A DNA stretch of 64,000 nucleotides from CAZENU01 sp965117035 (GCA_965117035.1 OZ220748.1:2170001-2234000), one strand, 5' to 3'. Counted from the stretch's first letter, positions 7,824-18,267 are shown. Notes: generated from the letters alone by a model not told the origin. A program made the numbers and translations.

Positions 7824-8672
7824 ATGACGGACGACACCGCGCACGACGCCCAGAACGCCGTCGTCAGGGAGCTCCTGGACGGCTCCTTTGACCTTCACGT
7901 GCACGCCGCGCCCGACCTCGCCGGCGAGCTGCGGATGGACTCGCTCGACACCGCCAGGCACGCCCAGGAAGCGGGCATGGCGGGCTTCGTGCTCAAGTCG
8001 CACCACTACCCGACGGCGCCCCTGGCCCAGGCGCTCAGCCGGATATACCCCGGTCTGCGGGTCGCGGGCTCCCTGTGCCTCAACGACGAGGTCGGCGGGC
8101 TGAACCCGGCCGCGGTCGAGGCGTCGGCCGCGATGGGCGCTCGCGTCGTCTGGATGCCGACCGTCGCCGCGTCGCCTGCCGGGGGGCGTTCCGGCCTCGG
8201 CCTGACGGCCGGAGACGGCGGGCTGCTGCCGGCCGTGCGCGAGATCATCGACGTCGTCGGAGAGCACGACATGCTTCTCGCCTCCGGGCACGCGTCCCTG
8301 GAGGATACGCTGGCGTTGTTCCGGGCGGCCGCGGCGTCCGGCGTGCGGCGCATGATCGTCACCCATCCCGCCATGGACGCGGACAGGGAGCTGCTTCGCC
8401 GCATCCTCGACACGGGCGCCTGCGCCGAGTACCCGTTCCTGTCGTGCACGCCGTCCCGGCGCCGCGCCACGCCTGGAGAGGTCGTCGCGACGGTCCGCGA
8501 TCTGGGCGTGGGCCGCTGCGTGGTCACGACCGACTTCGGCCAGTGGGTCAACCCGCCGCCCGCCGAAGGGATGCGAATGGCCATCGCCGAGCTGCTCAAC
8601 GCGGGCATGGACGCCGACGAGGTCGCTGCGCTGGTCAAGCGCAACCCGCTGGACCTGGTGGGACGGGAGTAG
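7824..8672 (+). CDS. DUF6282-like metal-dependent hydrolase
   Basis: 282 residues. The N-terminal DLHVHAAPD is the metal-binding signature of amidohydrolase/PHP-like TIM barrels. Later candidate ligands occur in KSHHY, LASGHAS, VTHPAMD and the distal TTDFGQ, where an Asp is expected. The overall pattern resembles DUF6282 proteins, whose substrates are unknown. No signal peptide, so cytoplasmic. No adjacent co-directional gene gives a pathway clue; the neighbouring dehydrogenase diverges. Confidence 0.7.
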   Translation: MTDDTAHDAQNAVVRELLDGSFDLHVHAAPDLAGELRMDSLDTARHAQEAGMAGFVLKSHHYPTAPLAQALSRIYPGLRVAGSLCLNDEVGGLNPAAVEASAAMGARVVWMPTVAASPAGGRSGLGLTAGDGGLLPAVREIIDVVGEHDMLLASGHASLEDTLALFRAAAASGVRRMIVTHPAMDADRELLRRILDTGACAEYPFLSCTPSRRRATPGEVVATVRDLGVGRCVVTTDFGQWVNPPPAEGMRMAIAELLNAGMDADEVAALVKRNPLDLVGRE

Positions 8673-8769
8673 CGGCACCGCATCTGTGCGACTTGAACCC
8701 ACACGCACGTCCGTGCTATTATTCTCGCGTGACAACCACACCCGAACGCCCCAACTATCCACGCCATGA

Positions 8770-8922
8770 AACACCTCTGTCCCAAACTGTCCCGCCCTGT
8801 TCCACCCCAGATACGGACCGCGGAACACCACCTGTTCCATTTTCCGGCAGACCGTTCCACCGCCCGGATAGGAATGGAACACTTTGGAACACAATGGAAC
8901 AGCTCACACGAAAACCGACCGC
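8770..8922. repeat. Dispersed TGGAACA-cluster repeat, copy 1
   Basis: About 153 bp shared, at high identity, with 35119-35270. It holds TGTTCCA at 8798 and 8833, the variant CGTTCCA at 8853, and the reverse complement TGGAACA three times at 8875, 8885 and 8895, spaced exactly 10 bp. The surrounding gap (8673-8985) separates two convergent genes and holds no supported gene. Confidence 0.7.
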
Positions 8923-8985
8923 TCCGCCCCGGGGCGCTCCCGCACTCCCGAGCCCCCGCATTGCCGTCGTTCCCGCTGAGGACCG

Positions 8986-9807
8986 CTACCCCAACCGCGA
9001 CCAGATCGCCTTGGTGTAGGCGACCCGGAGGCCGGCGCGCTCCATGTTGCGCTGGCTGGACGAGCCGGGCGTGGCCTGGGCCGCGACCAGGTCGCAGCCC
9101 TCGGCCGCGGCGTCGGCGATCCGGCGGCGGATTAACGCCGACTGGCAGCCGCGTCCGCGATACCGGGGCGCCGTGGCCGCGCCCGCAAGCGAGCCGACCC
9201 CGCCGCTGACGTACAGCGCCCCGAACGCGGCGGGCGTTCCGTCGACGGCCGCGACGTACAGCCGCCAGCCCGGCAGCGGGTGGCGCGCCTCGACGGCGGC
9301 CCTCGCCCGACTGCGGAGATCGGGAGCCAGGTCCATATCGTCGTAGTACAACATGAACAACTCGGCGAACATTCTCATATCGCCGGCGTCCACCTTCGCT
9401 ACCTCGACGCCGTCGCCCGGTGGGGGGCATCCTGTATCCGGATCGCCGTACAGCGCGGTGTGGAAGCCCGACTGGTGGAAGCCGCGCCCGGCCAGATCAC
9501 GGCGCACTTGCTCAGAACACAGCATCGGCGCGACGTCGAACCGGCACTCGATGCCGCGCTCCCCGTACCAGCCCAGCACCGCGTCGATCTCGGCCGGGCT
9601 CTCGTCGCGGAGGCCGATCGTCCGGTTGAACTCCCACTCGTCGACGCCCTTCATGGCGAGCGCGGTGGCGTCCCCGAAGCGCGCCACGTCGACGCCGAGC
9701 GGGTTGTCGACGCCGGTGCGCAGGGCCGACACGTCGGACGCCATGTACTCGGCCTCGGCCCGCTCCAGCCTGTCGGCGAGCTCCGCGGTGACGACCGGCG
9801 GCGTCAC
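8986..9807 (-). CDS. GNAT-family N-acetyltransferase
   Basis: 273 residues from the GTG at 9807, which overlaps the TGA of the upstream methyltransferase gene (GTGA), a sign of translational coupling. The acetyl-CoA fold is in the C-terminal half: AAFGALYVSGGVGSLAGAAT, then the pyrophosphate-binding loop APRYRGRGCQSALIRRR, then AQATPGSSSQRNMERAGL. The N-terminal half (LERAEAEYMASDVSALR onward) is less conserved. Third gene of an operon fumC-methyltransferase-GNAT; substrate unknown. Confidence 0.82.
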   Translation of the reverse strand: MTPPVVTAELADRLERAEAEYMASDVSALRTGVDNPLGVDVARFGDATALAMKGVDEWEFNRTIGLRDESPAEIDAVLGWYGERGIECRFDVAPMLCSEQVRRDLAGRGFHQSGFHTALYGDPDTGCPPPGDGVEVAKVDAGDMRMFAELFMLYYDDMDLAPDLRSRARAAVEARHPLPGWRLYVAAVDGTPAAFGALYVSGGVGSLAGAATAPRYRGRGCQSALIRRRIADAAAEGCDLVAAQATPGSSSQRNMERAGLRVAYTKAIWSRLG

Positions 9808-10559
9808 CGCTTCACCGCCTCGATGACGAAGTGGCCCTGGGTCAGCACGACGCCCTCGGCGCGGCCATAGGCGCGCTCCAGCGCCAGCAGCGCGTCGAGG
9901 TCGCTCTCCAGGTCGAAGCCGGGAACGGCCCACGGCACGGCCGTCAGCATGTATACGACGTCCCCCAGGCTCCCCATCGCGACCCGCAGGTCGTGCTCCC
10001 TGGCGTCGACCAGGTCGAGCCCGGAGTCCCGGAAGCCGTTGCGGTACCGCTCGAACAGGTCGCCACTTCCGCCTGTCGCTCTCGAGAAAAACTCCCCGAG
10101 CTCGCGCCAGTGGTTCCGCCCGATCTGCTGCGTGAGCACCCGCCCTCCGGTGCGGAGCGCACGCGCCACGTCCGCCGGTTCGAGGTCTTCGTGGCGGTTC
10201 AGCACCAGGTCCACGCTGGCGTCGGCCAGCGGCAGCCGCGAGCCCGACGCGTGGACCACCTGTATGCCCAGCGGCGCCAGGCGCTCGGCCGCCACGGGGA
10301 CGTTCGGCGCCCAGCCTTCGGTGGCCACGGCGGCGCCCCGATAGCCCTCGCACAGCCTCGAGAAGCGCTCGCCGCCTCCGGTCCCCATGTCCACCACGGT
10401 ACCGGCGTCGCGGAGCAGCCCCGCCGCGCGCTCGTCGTAGTCCCAGGGCGTCGGCGGGCCGAGGTACGCCATCTTCACGTCGAAGCTCCAGCCCCGCATC
10501 CGACGGCCCCGCTCGGCGTACGGCCTCAGCTCGGCCAGACGCTCCCCGCGCGACGCCAA
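9804..10559 (-). CDS. SAM-dependent methyltransferase (class I)
   Basis: 251 residues. Motif I is GTVVDMGTGGGERFS; motif II/III surround GIQVVHASGSRLPLADASVDLVLNR, the usual acidic and (S/A)xxLPF-like positions. RTGGRVLTQQIGRNHW replaces the common LKPGG loop. Small-molecule methyltransferase type; substrate not evident. It starts 12 bp after fumC and overlaps the next gene by four bases, so the three are probably co-transcribed. Confidence 0.82.
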   Translation of the reverse strand: MASRGERLAELRPYAERGRRMRGWSFDVKMAYLGPPTPWDYDERAAGLLRDAGTVVDMGTGGGERFSRLCEGYRGAAVATEGWAPNVPVAAERLAPLGIQVVHASGSRLPLADASVDLVLNRHEDLEPADVARALRTGGRVLTQQIGRNHWRELGEFFSRATGGSGDLFERYRNGFRDSGLDLVDAREHDLRVAMGSLGDVVYMLTAVPWAVPGFDLESDLDALLALERAYGRAEGVVLTQGHFVIEAVKR

Positions 10560-10571
10560 CAGCCTCTCCCG

Positions 10572-11984
<1,413 letters not shown>

Positions 11985-12059
11985 GAGATTTTCCCTCCAT
12001 GCGCAGTCTGTGTGAGTCGCAACGATGGTAGGCGACGACGACGCCGATTTACAACCTCA

Positions 12060-12755
12060 CGGCGACAGCCGCACCTGTCGTCCCGAGCGCAGCGAGGGAC
12101 CTGGGGCGGGGGCGCAGTCTTGTCCTCCCTCCCCTGGCGCCTGGCGGAAGGGAGCTAGAGGGAGGGGGATCCCGCGACATGCCTCGGCGGCGGCGCTCCC
12201 CACCCCAGGCCCTTCACTCCGTTCAGGGTGACAATGGTCGAGGGCGCCGTCCCACACAACCCGTTCACCGCGAGTAGGGCCGATGCTTCAGAGGCCCGTG
12301 TCGAGGCGCGTTAGTCCTGTCCTCCCTCCCCTGGCGGGAGGGAGCTAGAGGGAGGGGGATGCCGCAACTCGGTCCCGGCGTCGCCAACGCCATTCGTCCA
12401 GATATGGTTCTTCGATACACCCCGACGAAGCGTCGGGGCACTCAGGGCGAGCGGACTGGGGTCTTCGCCGTCCCACAAAACCCGTTCACCCCGAGTAGGG
12501 CCGCTGCTTCAGAGGCCCGTATCGAGGGGCGCTCGCGACCCCTACGCCGAACGATCCAGGCAGGGAGAGGCCACGACTTGGCTCTGGCGGCGCCCTCGCA
12601 GGCCATTCGTCCAGATATGGCCCTTCGATACACCCCGACGAAGCGGCGGGACACTCAGGGCGAGCGGGCTCGGGCCGTCGCCGCCCACACCCCCGTTCAC
12701 TCCGAGTAGGGCCGCTGCTTCAGCGACCCGTATCGAGGGGCGCTGCCCCTACGCC
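12060..12755. repeat. Block of dispersed and tandem-like repeats
   Basis: A gap of about 720 bp with no supported gene. It contains two CCTCCCCTGGCGGGAGGGAG palindromes (about 12121-12168 and 12316-12358) and an inverted pair built on GGACCTGGGGCGGGG. It also holds three direct copies of a longer unit: a partial copy at 12240-12312 and fuller copies at 12388-12553 and 12602-12755. These share CGATACACCCCGACGAAGC, CCGTTCACCCCGAGTAGGG and CGTATCGAGGGGCGC. The last copy runs into the 3' end of the next gene and supplies its stop codon. Confidence 0.65.
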
Positions 12756-13858
12756 GGGCGGTCCTTCGCCCCGGCGCCCGTGACCGGCACGAGCACCGAG
12801 TCTCCGATGCCGATCGTGCCGTCGGCTACCAGCCGCGCCAGTCCGGCGAACGCCGCGGCCGACGTCGGCTCGCCGAAGACGCCCTCGCGCGACGCGAGCC
12901 TCCGCTGCCACGGCGCTATCGACGCCTCGTCGACCGTGACGGCCGCGCCGCCGGTCGCGGTCACCGCGTCTACAATCTGTCGCAGGCGCGCCGGGGACGC
13001 CACCGCGATGCCGCCCGCGACCGTCTTCCCGGCGTCCGACGCCGACCACGCCTCACCCGCGAACGCGGCGGCGATGGGCCGCACCGCCGCGGTCTGCACA
13101 CAGTGCAGCCTTGGGACGTCGGCGACAAGGCCGGCGTCGCGCAGTTCGCCGAACCCCTTGTGCGCCCCCAGCAGCAGCGAGCCGTTCCCGACCGGGAAGA
13201 CGACGTGCCCGGGAAGCTCGCCGCCGGTCTGCCGGAACACCTCGTACGCGAAGGTCTTCGTGCCCTCCAGGAAGTACGGGCTCAGTGCGTGCGAAGCGTA
13301 CACGATGCCCCGCTCCCGATGGAAGTCGACCGCGGCCTGGGCCGTCTCGTCCCGCGTTCCGTCGACGGCGTGGACCGACGCGCCGTACATCGCGATCTGC
13401 TTCAGCTTGGCCGCAGGCGCGCTCGCCGGCGCGAAGACGTGCGCCCGGACGCCCACACGCGCCGCGTACGCCGCGACCGACGCGCCGGCGTTGCCCGAGG
13501 AGTCCTCCACCAGCTCGGTCACGCCCGACTCGGCCGCGACGGCCAGCATCACCGACGAGCCGCGGTCCTTGAACGACCCTGTCGGGCTCTCGAACTCCAG
13601 CTTGGCCGATAGACGTCTGACGCCCAGCTCGGCCCCCAGCGTGGGCAGCGCGATCAGCGGCGTCTCCCGCGGCGGCAGCAGCGCCCGCGACCCGGCGCGG
13701 CGGAGCGGCAGGGGCGGCTCACCGGAGGCAGCCGATGCGCCGTCGTAGACGACCTGCAGCGGCGCCTCGCACTCCCGGCAGCCGAGCGTCGTCATGTCGG
13801 CGGGGTGACGCGCCCCGCACGCGGTGCAGCCGAGCCTGAAGTCCGCCGGGACGACCAC
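12749..13858 (-). CDS. Threonine synthase-like PLP enzyme
   Basis: 369 residues from a GTG start immediately after the TGA of the upstream SMP-30 gene. A zinc-ribbon-like N-terminus (CTACGARHPADMTTLGCREC) is followed by the fold-type II PLP core, with the PLP lysine in GSFKDRG, SSGNAGASVAAYAARVG, and the phosphate-binding glycine loop PVGNGSLLLG. This layout is that of threonine synthase (phosphohomoserine to threonine), but related lyases share it and no hom/thrB neighbour is present. The last codons and the stop come from a repeat unit, so the C-terminus may have been altered. Confidence 0.8.
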   Translation of the reverse strand: MVVPADFRLGCTACGARHPADMTTLGCRECEAPLQVVYDGASAASGEPPLPLRRAGSRALLPPRETPLIALPTLGAELGVRRLSAKLEFESPTGSFKDRGSSVMLAVAAESGVTELVEDSSGNAGASVAAYAARVGVRAHVFAPASAPAAKLKQIAMYGASVHAVDGTRDETAQAAVDFHRERGIVYASHALSPYFLEGTKTFAYEVFRQTGGELPGHVVFPVGNGSLLLGAHKGFGELRDAGLVADVPRLHCVQTAAVRPIAAAFAGEAWSASDAGKTVAGGIAVASPARLRQIVDAVTATGGAAVTVDEASIAPWQRRLASREGVFGEPTSAAAFAGLARLVADGTIGIGDSVLVPVTGAGAKDRPA

Positions 13859-13859
13859 C

Positions 13860-14741
13860 TCAGAGGCCGACGCGCGTGAAGTGCTCGAGCCGGCCCTTCA
13901 CCCCCGGCCTGAGCCTGAAGAGCGCGCCCGCGTCCGCGCCGTGCTCGGCGCGGTTGTCGCCGCCTATCGTGGTGACGTACATGTCGCCCAGGTCGTCGCC
14001 GCCGAACGCGACGCTGGCCGGGATGTTGGCCGTGGGGAACGGCACGACCCCGATCTCGCGGCCGTCCGGCGCGTACCGGTATACGGCCCCGCCCATCGCC
14101 CGCGCCGACCAGACGCAGCCCTCCGCGTCGACCGTCATGCCGTCCGGCACGCCCTGCTCCGGGTCGGTCTCGACGAATGTACGCCGGTTGCAGAGCTCGC
14201 CGCTCTCCTCGTCGTAGTCGAACAGGTATATCTTGTAGGCGGTCGAGTCGGTGAAGTACATCCCCTTGCCGTCGGGCGTGAAGCCGAGGCCGTTGGGTAT
14301 GCCCACGTCCGTCATGACCGTCGTCGTAGAGCCGTCCGTGTCGATGCGGTACAGCGTGCCCGCAATCAGGCCTGCCAGCGCGCTCTGGTCGTCCACCGGC
14401 ATCGTGCCGCCGAAGACGCGGCCCGCCGGGTCGGCGATCACGTCGTTGAAGCGGTTGTCGTCCTCGCCGGGCAGGGCGTCGACGACGTACTCCAGCCTGC
14501 CGTCCCGCAGCACGCCTATCGCGCCGCGCTCCATGAACAGCAGCAGGGAGCCGTCCTCCTGCATCGTGAACCCGCCCATCATAGGGCCGTCCCAGACCTG
14601 GGCGTGCTCGCCGCTCGCCGGGTCGTACCGGAAGATGCGCCCGTTGGGAATGTCGATCCAGTAGAGCAGCCGCTCCCTGGGGTTCCAGGTAGGCCCCTCG
14701 CCGACGACGTTGCCGTAGTCCGCCACAACCTCCATGTCCAT
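13860..14741 (-). CDS. SMP-30/gluconolactonase family protein
   Basis: 293 residues forming a six-bladed propeller. Candidate metal ligands occur at the family positions: Glu in VVGEGPTW, Asn in DNRFNDVIADPAGRVFGGT and GIPNGLGFTPDG, Asp in GVPDGMTVDAEG. Members hydrolyse sugar lactones; here the substrate is open. Its stop is two bases from the GTG of the threonine synthase-like gene, so the pair is an operon. No signal peptide, so cytoplasmic. Confidence 0.85.
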   Translation of the reverse strand: MDMEVVADYGNVVGEGPTWNPRERLLYWIDIPNGRIFRYDPASGEHAQVWDGPMMGGFTMQEDGSLLLFMERGAIGVLRDGRLEYVVDALPGEDDNRFNDVIADPAGRVFGGTMPVDDQSALAGLIAGTLYRIDTDGSTTTVMTDVGIPNGLGFTPDGKGMYFTDSTAYKIYLFDYDEESGELCNRRTFVETDPEQGVPDGMTVDAEGCVWSARAMGGAVYRYAPDGREIGVVPFPTANIPASVAFGGDDLGDMYVTTIGGDNRAEHGADAGALFRLRPGVKGRLEHFTRVGL

Positions 14742-14757
14742 GACGCGCTCCTTTTCG

Positions 14758-15324
14758 CTACTCGATGTAGAGACGCATTATGTTGCGAGTGCTCGACCGG
14801 TCGGACGCCTCCGCGAAACCGAGCCTCTCGAACGTGGTCGAAAATCCCAGGTAGGCCTCGCCCATCTTTCGGTACTTCCGATCATGCTGAATGATCGGAT
14901 ATGCCTCGATTACGTCGGCGCCCCTTTCCCGGGCGTACTCGACGGCCCCTTTCGCCAGCAGTGTTGCCACCCCGCTTCTGCGAACGTCTTTCGCGACGAC
15001 GAAGCAGGTGATTGACCAGACGGGAAGGTCGTCTATCGCCTTCAGCGTAGGAGAGCGCTCCAGGGCCGGATACTGGCACCTCGGAGCTATTGCGCACCAG
15101 CCGACTGCACGACCGTCCAGATATGCGAGTATTCCGATCTCCGCGCCGGACTCGACCATGCGCCTGAGGTCGCGGCGGTTCTCCGCAGCGTTCCCCTTCC
15201 ACTCCGATCTCTTCTTGCGCCAGTACATGCACCAGCAGCCCCCGGCCCCGCCGACGGCGAAGAGCTGGGCGAGATCGTCCCATTCCGCGGCGGTGACAGG
15301 TCTGAGCTCCAAGTCCTGCTCCAC
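14758..15324 (-). CDS. GNAT-family N-acetyltransferase
   Basis: 188 residues. The core shows GRAVGWCAIAPRCQY, WSITCFVVAKDVRRSGVATLLAKGAVEYARERGA (acetyl-CoA loop RRSGVA) and a C-terminal GFSTTFERLGFAEA. The N-terminus GGCWCMYWRKKRSEW is characteristic of a GNAT subgroup usually annotated only by family. It lies 16 bp upstream of the SMP-30 gene on the same strand, so it probably heads that operon. Substrate unknown. Confidence 0.82.
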   Translation of the reverse strand: MEQDLELRPVTAAEWDDLAQLFAVGGAGGCWCMYWRKKRSEWKGNAAENRRDLRRMVESGAEIGILAYLDGRAVGWCAIAPRCQYPALERSPTLKAIDDLPVWSITCFVVAKDVRRSGVATLLAKGAVEYARERGADVIEAYPIIQHDRKYRKMGEAYLGFSTTFERLGFAEASDRSSTRNIMRLYIE

Positions 15325-15443
15325 GGCTCCTCCGAAGCTGCCGGCGGCAGGGGCGGATTATACACGCTCGGCCGGAGAGCAAAGCGCGGCCGCAGAGAGC
15401 AGCCGAGAGGCGCCCGCCTACGGCGACAGGATCGGAACCGGGA

Positions 15444-16838
15444 TCAGGAAAGCCGGCGGAGGCGTGGCTGCGTCGCGTAGATCAGCAGCGTGACCGCGAT
15501 CAGCAGCGCGGCCATCACAGCGAGCGACACCTGGACGCCCGCCCAGTCGGCCAGCAAGCCCGCGGGCAGCACGCCGAGGGGCATCAGCCCCCAGGTGAGC
15601 ATGAAGACGCTCATCACGCGGCCCCGGTAGCGCTCCTCGACGTGCTCGATCAGCAGCGCCTGGTTGAGCGTCATGCGCGCCGTCTGTCCGAGTCCCAGCG
15701 GGACCATCAGCAGCAGCGCGGCGATGAACATCGGGACCGCCGACACGAGCAGCAGCGAAAGACCGGTGGCCAGGCTCGCGAAGATCAGCAGCCGTCCCCT
15801 GCGGCGGCTCCGCATCGAGGCGACCGCGAGCGAGCCGACCAGGGCGCCGATGCCAGTCGCCGCCGTCAGCAGGCCCATCGCATCCGGCCCGCGGCCGTAC
15901 ACGTCGACGACCAGCGCCGGCATCATGAACTGGAACGGCGCCGCAAGGATCGCCATGCCCACCGAGGCCGCCAGCAGCACCAGCACGATCTGGCTCCGGC
16001 AGGCGTAGAGCACACCCGCCTTGATCTCGCCCGTGATCTCCGCGATGGGGCGCGGCTCGGAGTCCGCGTCGCGCCCCCGGCAGTCCGGCAGTTTGGTCGT
16101 CAGCAGCAGCGCGCCGACCGTCAGCAGCGACACGAGGACGTAGACCGTCTCCGGCCCCGCGACGGCGTACACGAGGCCGCCGATCGCGGGCGCCAGCAGC
16201 GACACGACGCTCATGCCCGCCGCGTTCAGCGCTATGGCGTTGTTCACCTGCTCCTTGGATACCAGCTCCGGGATGATCGCCTGGCGGGCGGGCGCCATGA
16301 AGGCGAACAGGGAGCCCTGCACCACCGCGGCGATCAGCAGGTGCCACCACGCGACCAAGTCCAATGCGATCAGCAGCGCGACCACGAGCGCCAGCGTCGC
16401 GGACGACGCCTGGAAGGCCTGGATCAGGTATTTCTTGTTGGCCCTGTCGGCGACGGCGCCGCCGAGCAGCGACAGCGCGGCCATCGACAGCGCTCCGGCC
16501 CCGGTTATCAGCCCCAGCAGGCTGGCCGAGCCGGTCAGGTCGTACGCGAGGTATCCACGGGCGAGCATCTGCATCGACAGCCCGGACCACGCCAGCATGA
16601 AGCCGAGCCACAGGTTGCGGTATCCGGGGTTCCGCAGCGAGATGAAGGTGCGCCGCCAGCCGCGGGGCAGCGTCGGCCTGGCGCGCGCGGCCCGCGCGTC
16701 CTCGGCGGGGCGCGGGTCGGCCGGGCGAAGACGAGGCGCCGTGAAGATGCGGCGCCTCGCGATGGCGATGTCTGCCAACGCGGACACGACCTGCGGCCTG
16801 GGGCTGGCCGCGCCCGCGAATCCTGAATCTGGTTTCAT
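15444..16838 (-). CDS. MFS transporter, EntS-like (MFS_3)
   Basis: 464 residues with about 12 hydrophobic segments after an unusually long cytoplasmic N-terminus of about 70 residues rich in Arg and Ala. The family loop GGAVADRANKKYLI corresponds to the conserved loop 2-3 motif, and GRVMSVFMLTWG lies in the second half. Proteins of this type export drugs or siderophores. The ATG at 16838 has no ribosome site, but a well-formed promoter places transcription start two bases before it, so it may be read from a leaderless mRNA. A later start closer to the first membrane segment cannot be excluded. Confidence 0.82.
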   Translation of the reverse strand: MKPDSGFAGAASPRPQVVSALADIAIARRRIFTAPRLRPADPRPAEDARAARARPTLPRGWRRTFISLRNPGYRNLWLGFMLAWSGLSMQMLARGYLAYDLTGSASLLGLITGAGALSMAALSLLGGAVADRANKKYLIQAFQASSATLALVVALLIALDLVAWWHLLIAAVVQGSLFAFMAPARQAIIPELVSKEQVNNAIALNAAGMSVVSLLAPAIGGLVYAVAGPETVYVLVSLLTVGALLLTTKLPDCRGRDADSEPRPIAEITGEIKAGVLYACRSQIVLVLLAASVGMAILAAPFQFMMPALVVDVYGRGPDAMGLLTAATGIGALVGSLAVASMRSRRRGRLLIFASLATGLSLLLVSAVPMFIAALLLMVPLGLGQTARMTLNQALLIEHVEERYRGRVMSVFMLTWGLMPLGVLPAGLLADWAGVQVSLAVMAALLIAVTLLIYATQPRLRRLS

Positions 16839-16846
16839 GAATCAAA

Positions 16847-16876
16847 AGTGTAGAAGCGCCGTTCAGCCTTTGTCAA
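16847..16876 (-). promoter_or_regulatory. Promoter of the MFS gene (near-leaderless)
   Basis: Minus-strand TTGACA (16871-16876), 18-bp spacer, TACACT (16847-16852). The predicted +1 at about 16840 leaves a leader of two bases before the ATG. Further upstream, AATTCATGAAATT and CCGATAATGAATCGG (16888-16920) form short inverted repeats that could be an operator. Confidence 0.5.
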
Positions 16877-17019
16877 GGCTTGCGCGCACCATAATTCATG
16901 AAATTCCGATAATGAATCGGAAGGCGCCCCCGCCCCCCCCCGACTCCCTCCCCGCCAGTGGATAGTGCATAGTGAATAGTGGATAGTTGGGAGAGGCGGA
17001 CGCACGACGCTCCGGACAC

Positions 17020-17165
17020 CCCCTCCCTCTAACTCCCTCCCGCGAAGGGGAGGGAGGAGAAGATTTGCCCCCTCTCCCTTGACGGGAGAGGGCTGGGGTG
17101 AGGGTGATCGCGCTGGACGCCCCCTCCCTCTAGCTCCCTTCCGCAAAGGGGAGGGAGGACTGGGG
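17020..17165. repeat. Palindromic intergenic repeats
   Basis: Three hairpin-forming units: CCTCCCTCTAACTCCCTCCC with GGGGAGGGAGG (about 17020-17058), CTCTCCCTTGACGGGAGAGG (about 17070-17092), and a second copy of the first (about 17120-17160). The rest of the 16839-17176 gap holds the MFS promoter and an apparently non-coding C-rich tract. Confidence 0.6.
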
Positions 17166-17176
17166 AGCGTCGACCG

Positions 17177-18235
17177 TCAGGTCGTCAGGTCGACGTAGTC
17201 GGGGTCTTTCCGGTAGACCTGCAGGCGGCCGCGGCTGTCGGTGACGATGATCCGGTCGTCGGCGTCTACCGCCAGCGCCGCGGTGCGGCCGAACTTGCCC
17301 AGAACGGCGAAGCCGGCCGAGTCGCTGTGTTGGGCGAAGAGCTGCGCCGTCGACGCGTCGCGGCCCATCACGTAGTCCTGCGCCTTCGAGGGTGTCTTCG
17401 CGTCGCCGTAGAACGCCGTGATCACGTCGCCGTTGGGCTCGTAGACCTGCACCCGGCGGTTGCCCCAGTCCGCGACGTACACGTCGCCGTCGCTGTCGAC
17501 CGCGACGCCCGACGGGTGGTCGAGGTCGCCGCCGTCGCCCAGGTCGGAGCCGAACGTGAGCACGTGCTCGCCCTCCGGCGTGAACTTCTGCACCCGGTCG
17601 TTGCCCCAGTCGGCGACGTAGACGTAGCCCTCGCGGTCGACCGTGATGCCCCACGGCCTGCGGAGCTGCCCCTCGGCGGAGCCGGTCTCGCCCCAGCCGG
17701 ACAGGTACTCGCCGTCCTTCGTGAAGTGCTGGACGCGGTCGTTCCTGCTGTCGGCGACGAACAGGTTGTCGTCGGCGTCGAACGCCAGCCCGGCGGGGCC
17801 GTCGAGCGCGCCGGGCGCCGAGCCGCGCGTGCCCCAGTCGCCGAGCCGCTCGCCGTCCGGGTCGTACTCCGGGAACTCGAACGTCCTGTCCGGGTCGTAG
17901 AACGATATCTCGTTGTCGTACTCGTCGGCGCAGAAGACCCGGCCGTCGCCCGCCACGGCGATGCCGGATGGCCAGGAGAACTCGTTCCGGGCGAAGTCGC
18001 CGATATGCAGCTGGTCGATCGTGACCTTGCCAATGCGCTTGTACAGGTCGGCGACGCCGTCGCTGAAGGTCGGTATGCCGAACCCGCGGCTGAGCACGAA
18101 CAGCATCCCGCCCGGCGCGGCCGCCACGCCGATCGGGTGCATGAAACCGCCCGTCTTGCCGTTGTGCTCCGCCGTCGGCCTGCCGATGGCGTGGCTGAAG
18201 TGCCAGACCCGGCCCGCCGCTATCGTGGTCAGCAT
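17177..18235 (-). CDS. NHL-repeat beta-propeller protein
   Basis: 352 residues with at least five NHL blades, for example GLAFDADDNLFVADSRNDRVQ, then GITVDREGYVYVADWGNDR, then GVAVDSDGDVYVADWGNRR. These form a six-bladed propeller usually used for binding proteins, nucleic acids or peptides, or in lyases. No signal peptide or membrane segment is evident. It stands alone between palindromic repeats; no function can be assigned. Confidence 0.82.
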   Translation of the reverse strand: MLTTIAAGRVWHFSHAIGRPTAEHNGKTGGFMHPIGVAAAPGGMLFVLSRGFGIPTFSDGVADLYKRIGKVTIDQLHIGDFARNEFSWPSGIAVAGDGRVFCADEYDNEISFYDPDRTFEFPEYDPDGERLGDWGTRGSAPGALDGPAGLAFDADDNLFVADSRNDRVQHFTKDGEYLSGWGETGSAEGQLRRPWGITVDREGYVYVADWGNDRVQKFTPEGEHVLTFGSDLGDGGDLDHPSGVAVDSDGDVYVADWGNRRVQVYEPNGDVITAFYGDAKTPSKAQDYVMGRDASTAQLFAQHSDSAGFAVLGKFGRTAALAVDADDRIIVTDSRGRLQVYRKDPDYVDLTT

Positions 18236-18267
18236 CGTCCGCCGTCCCTGATCGACCCTGGCACCAC

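Noticed and set aside
8755..8961. Small minus-strand frame conserved in both TGGAACA-repeat copies
   Set aside because: Both copies stay open, but the similarity is explained by DNA identity. No ribosome site is seen, and the motif spacing fits DNA binding better than coding.
12040..12240. Possible CRISPR-like array
   Set aside because: Repeats are palindromic, of unequal length and unevenly spaced, with no uniform spacers and no cas genes.
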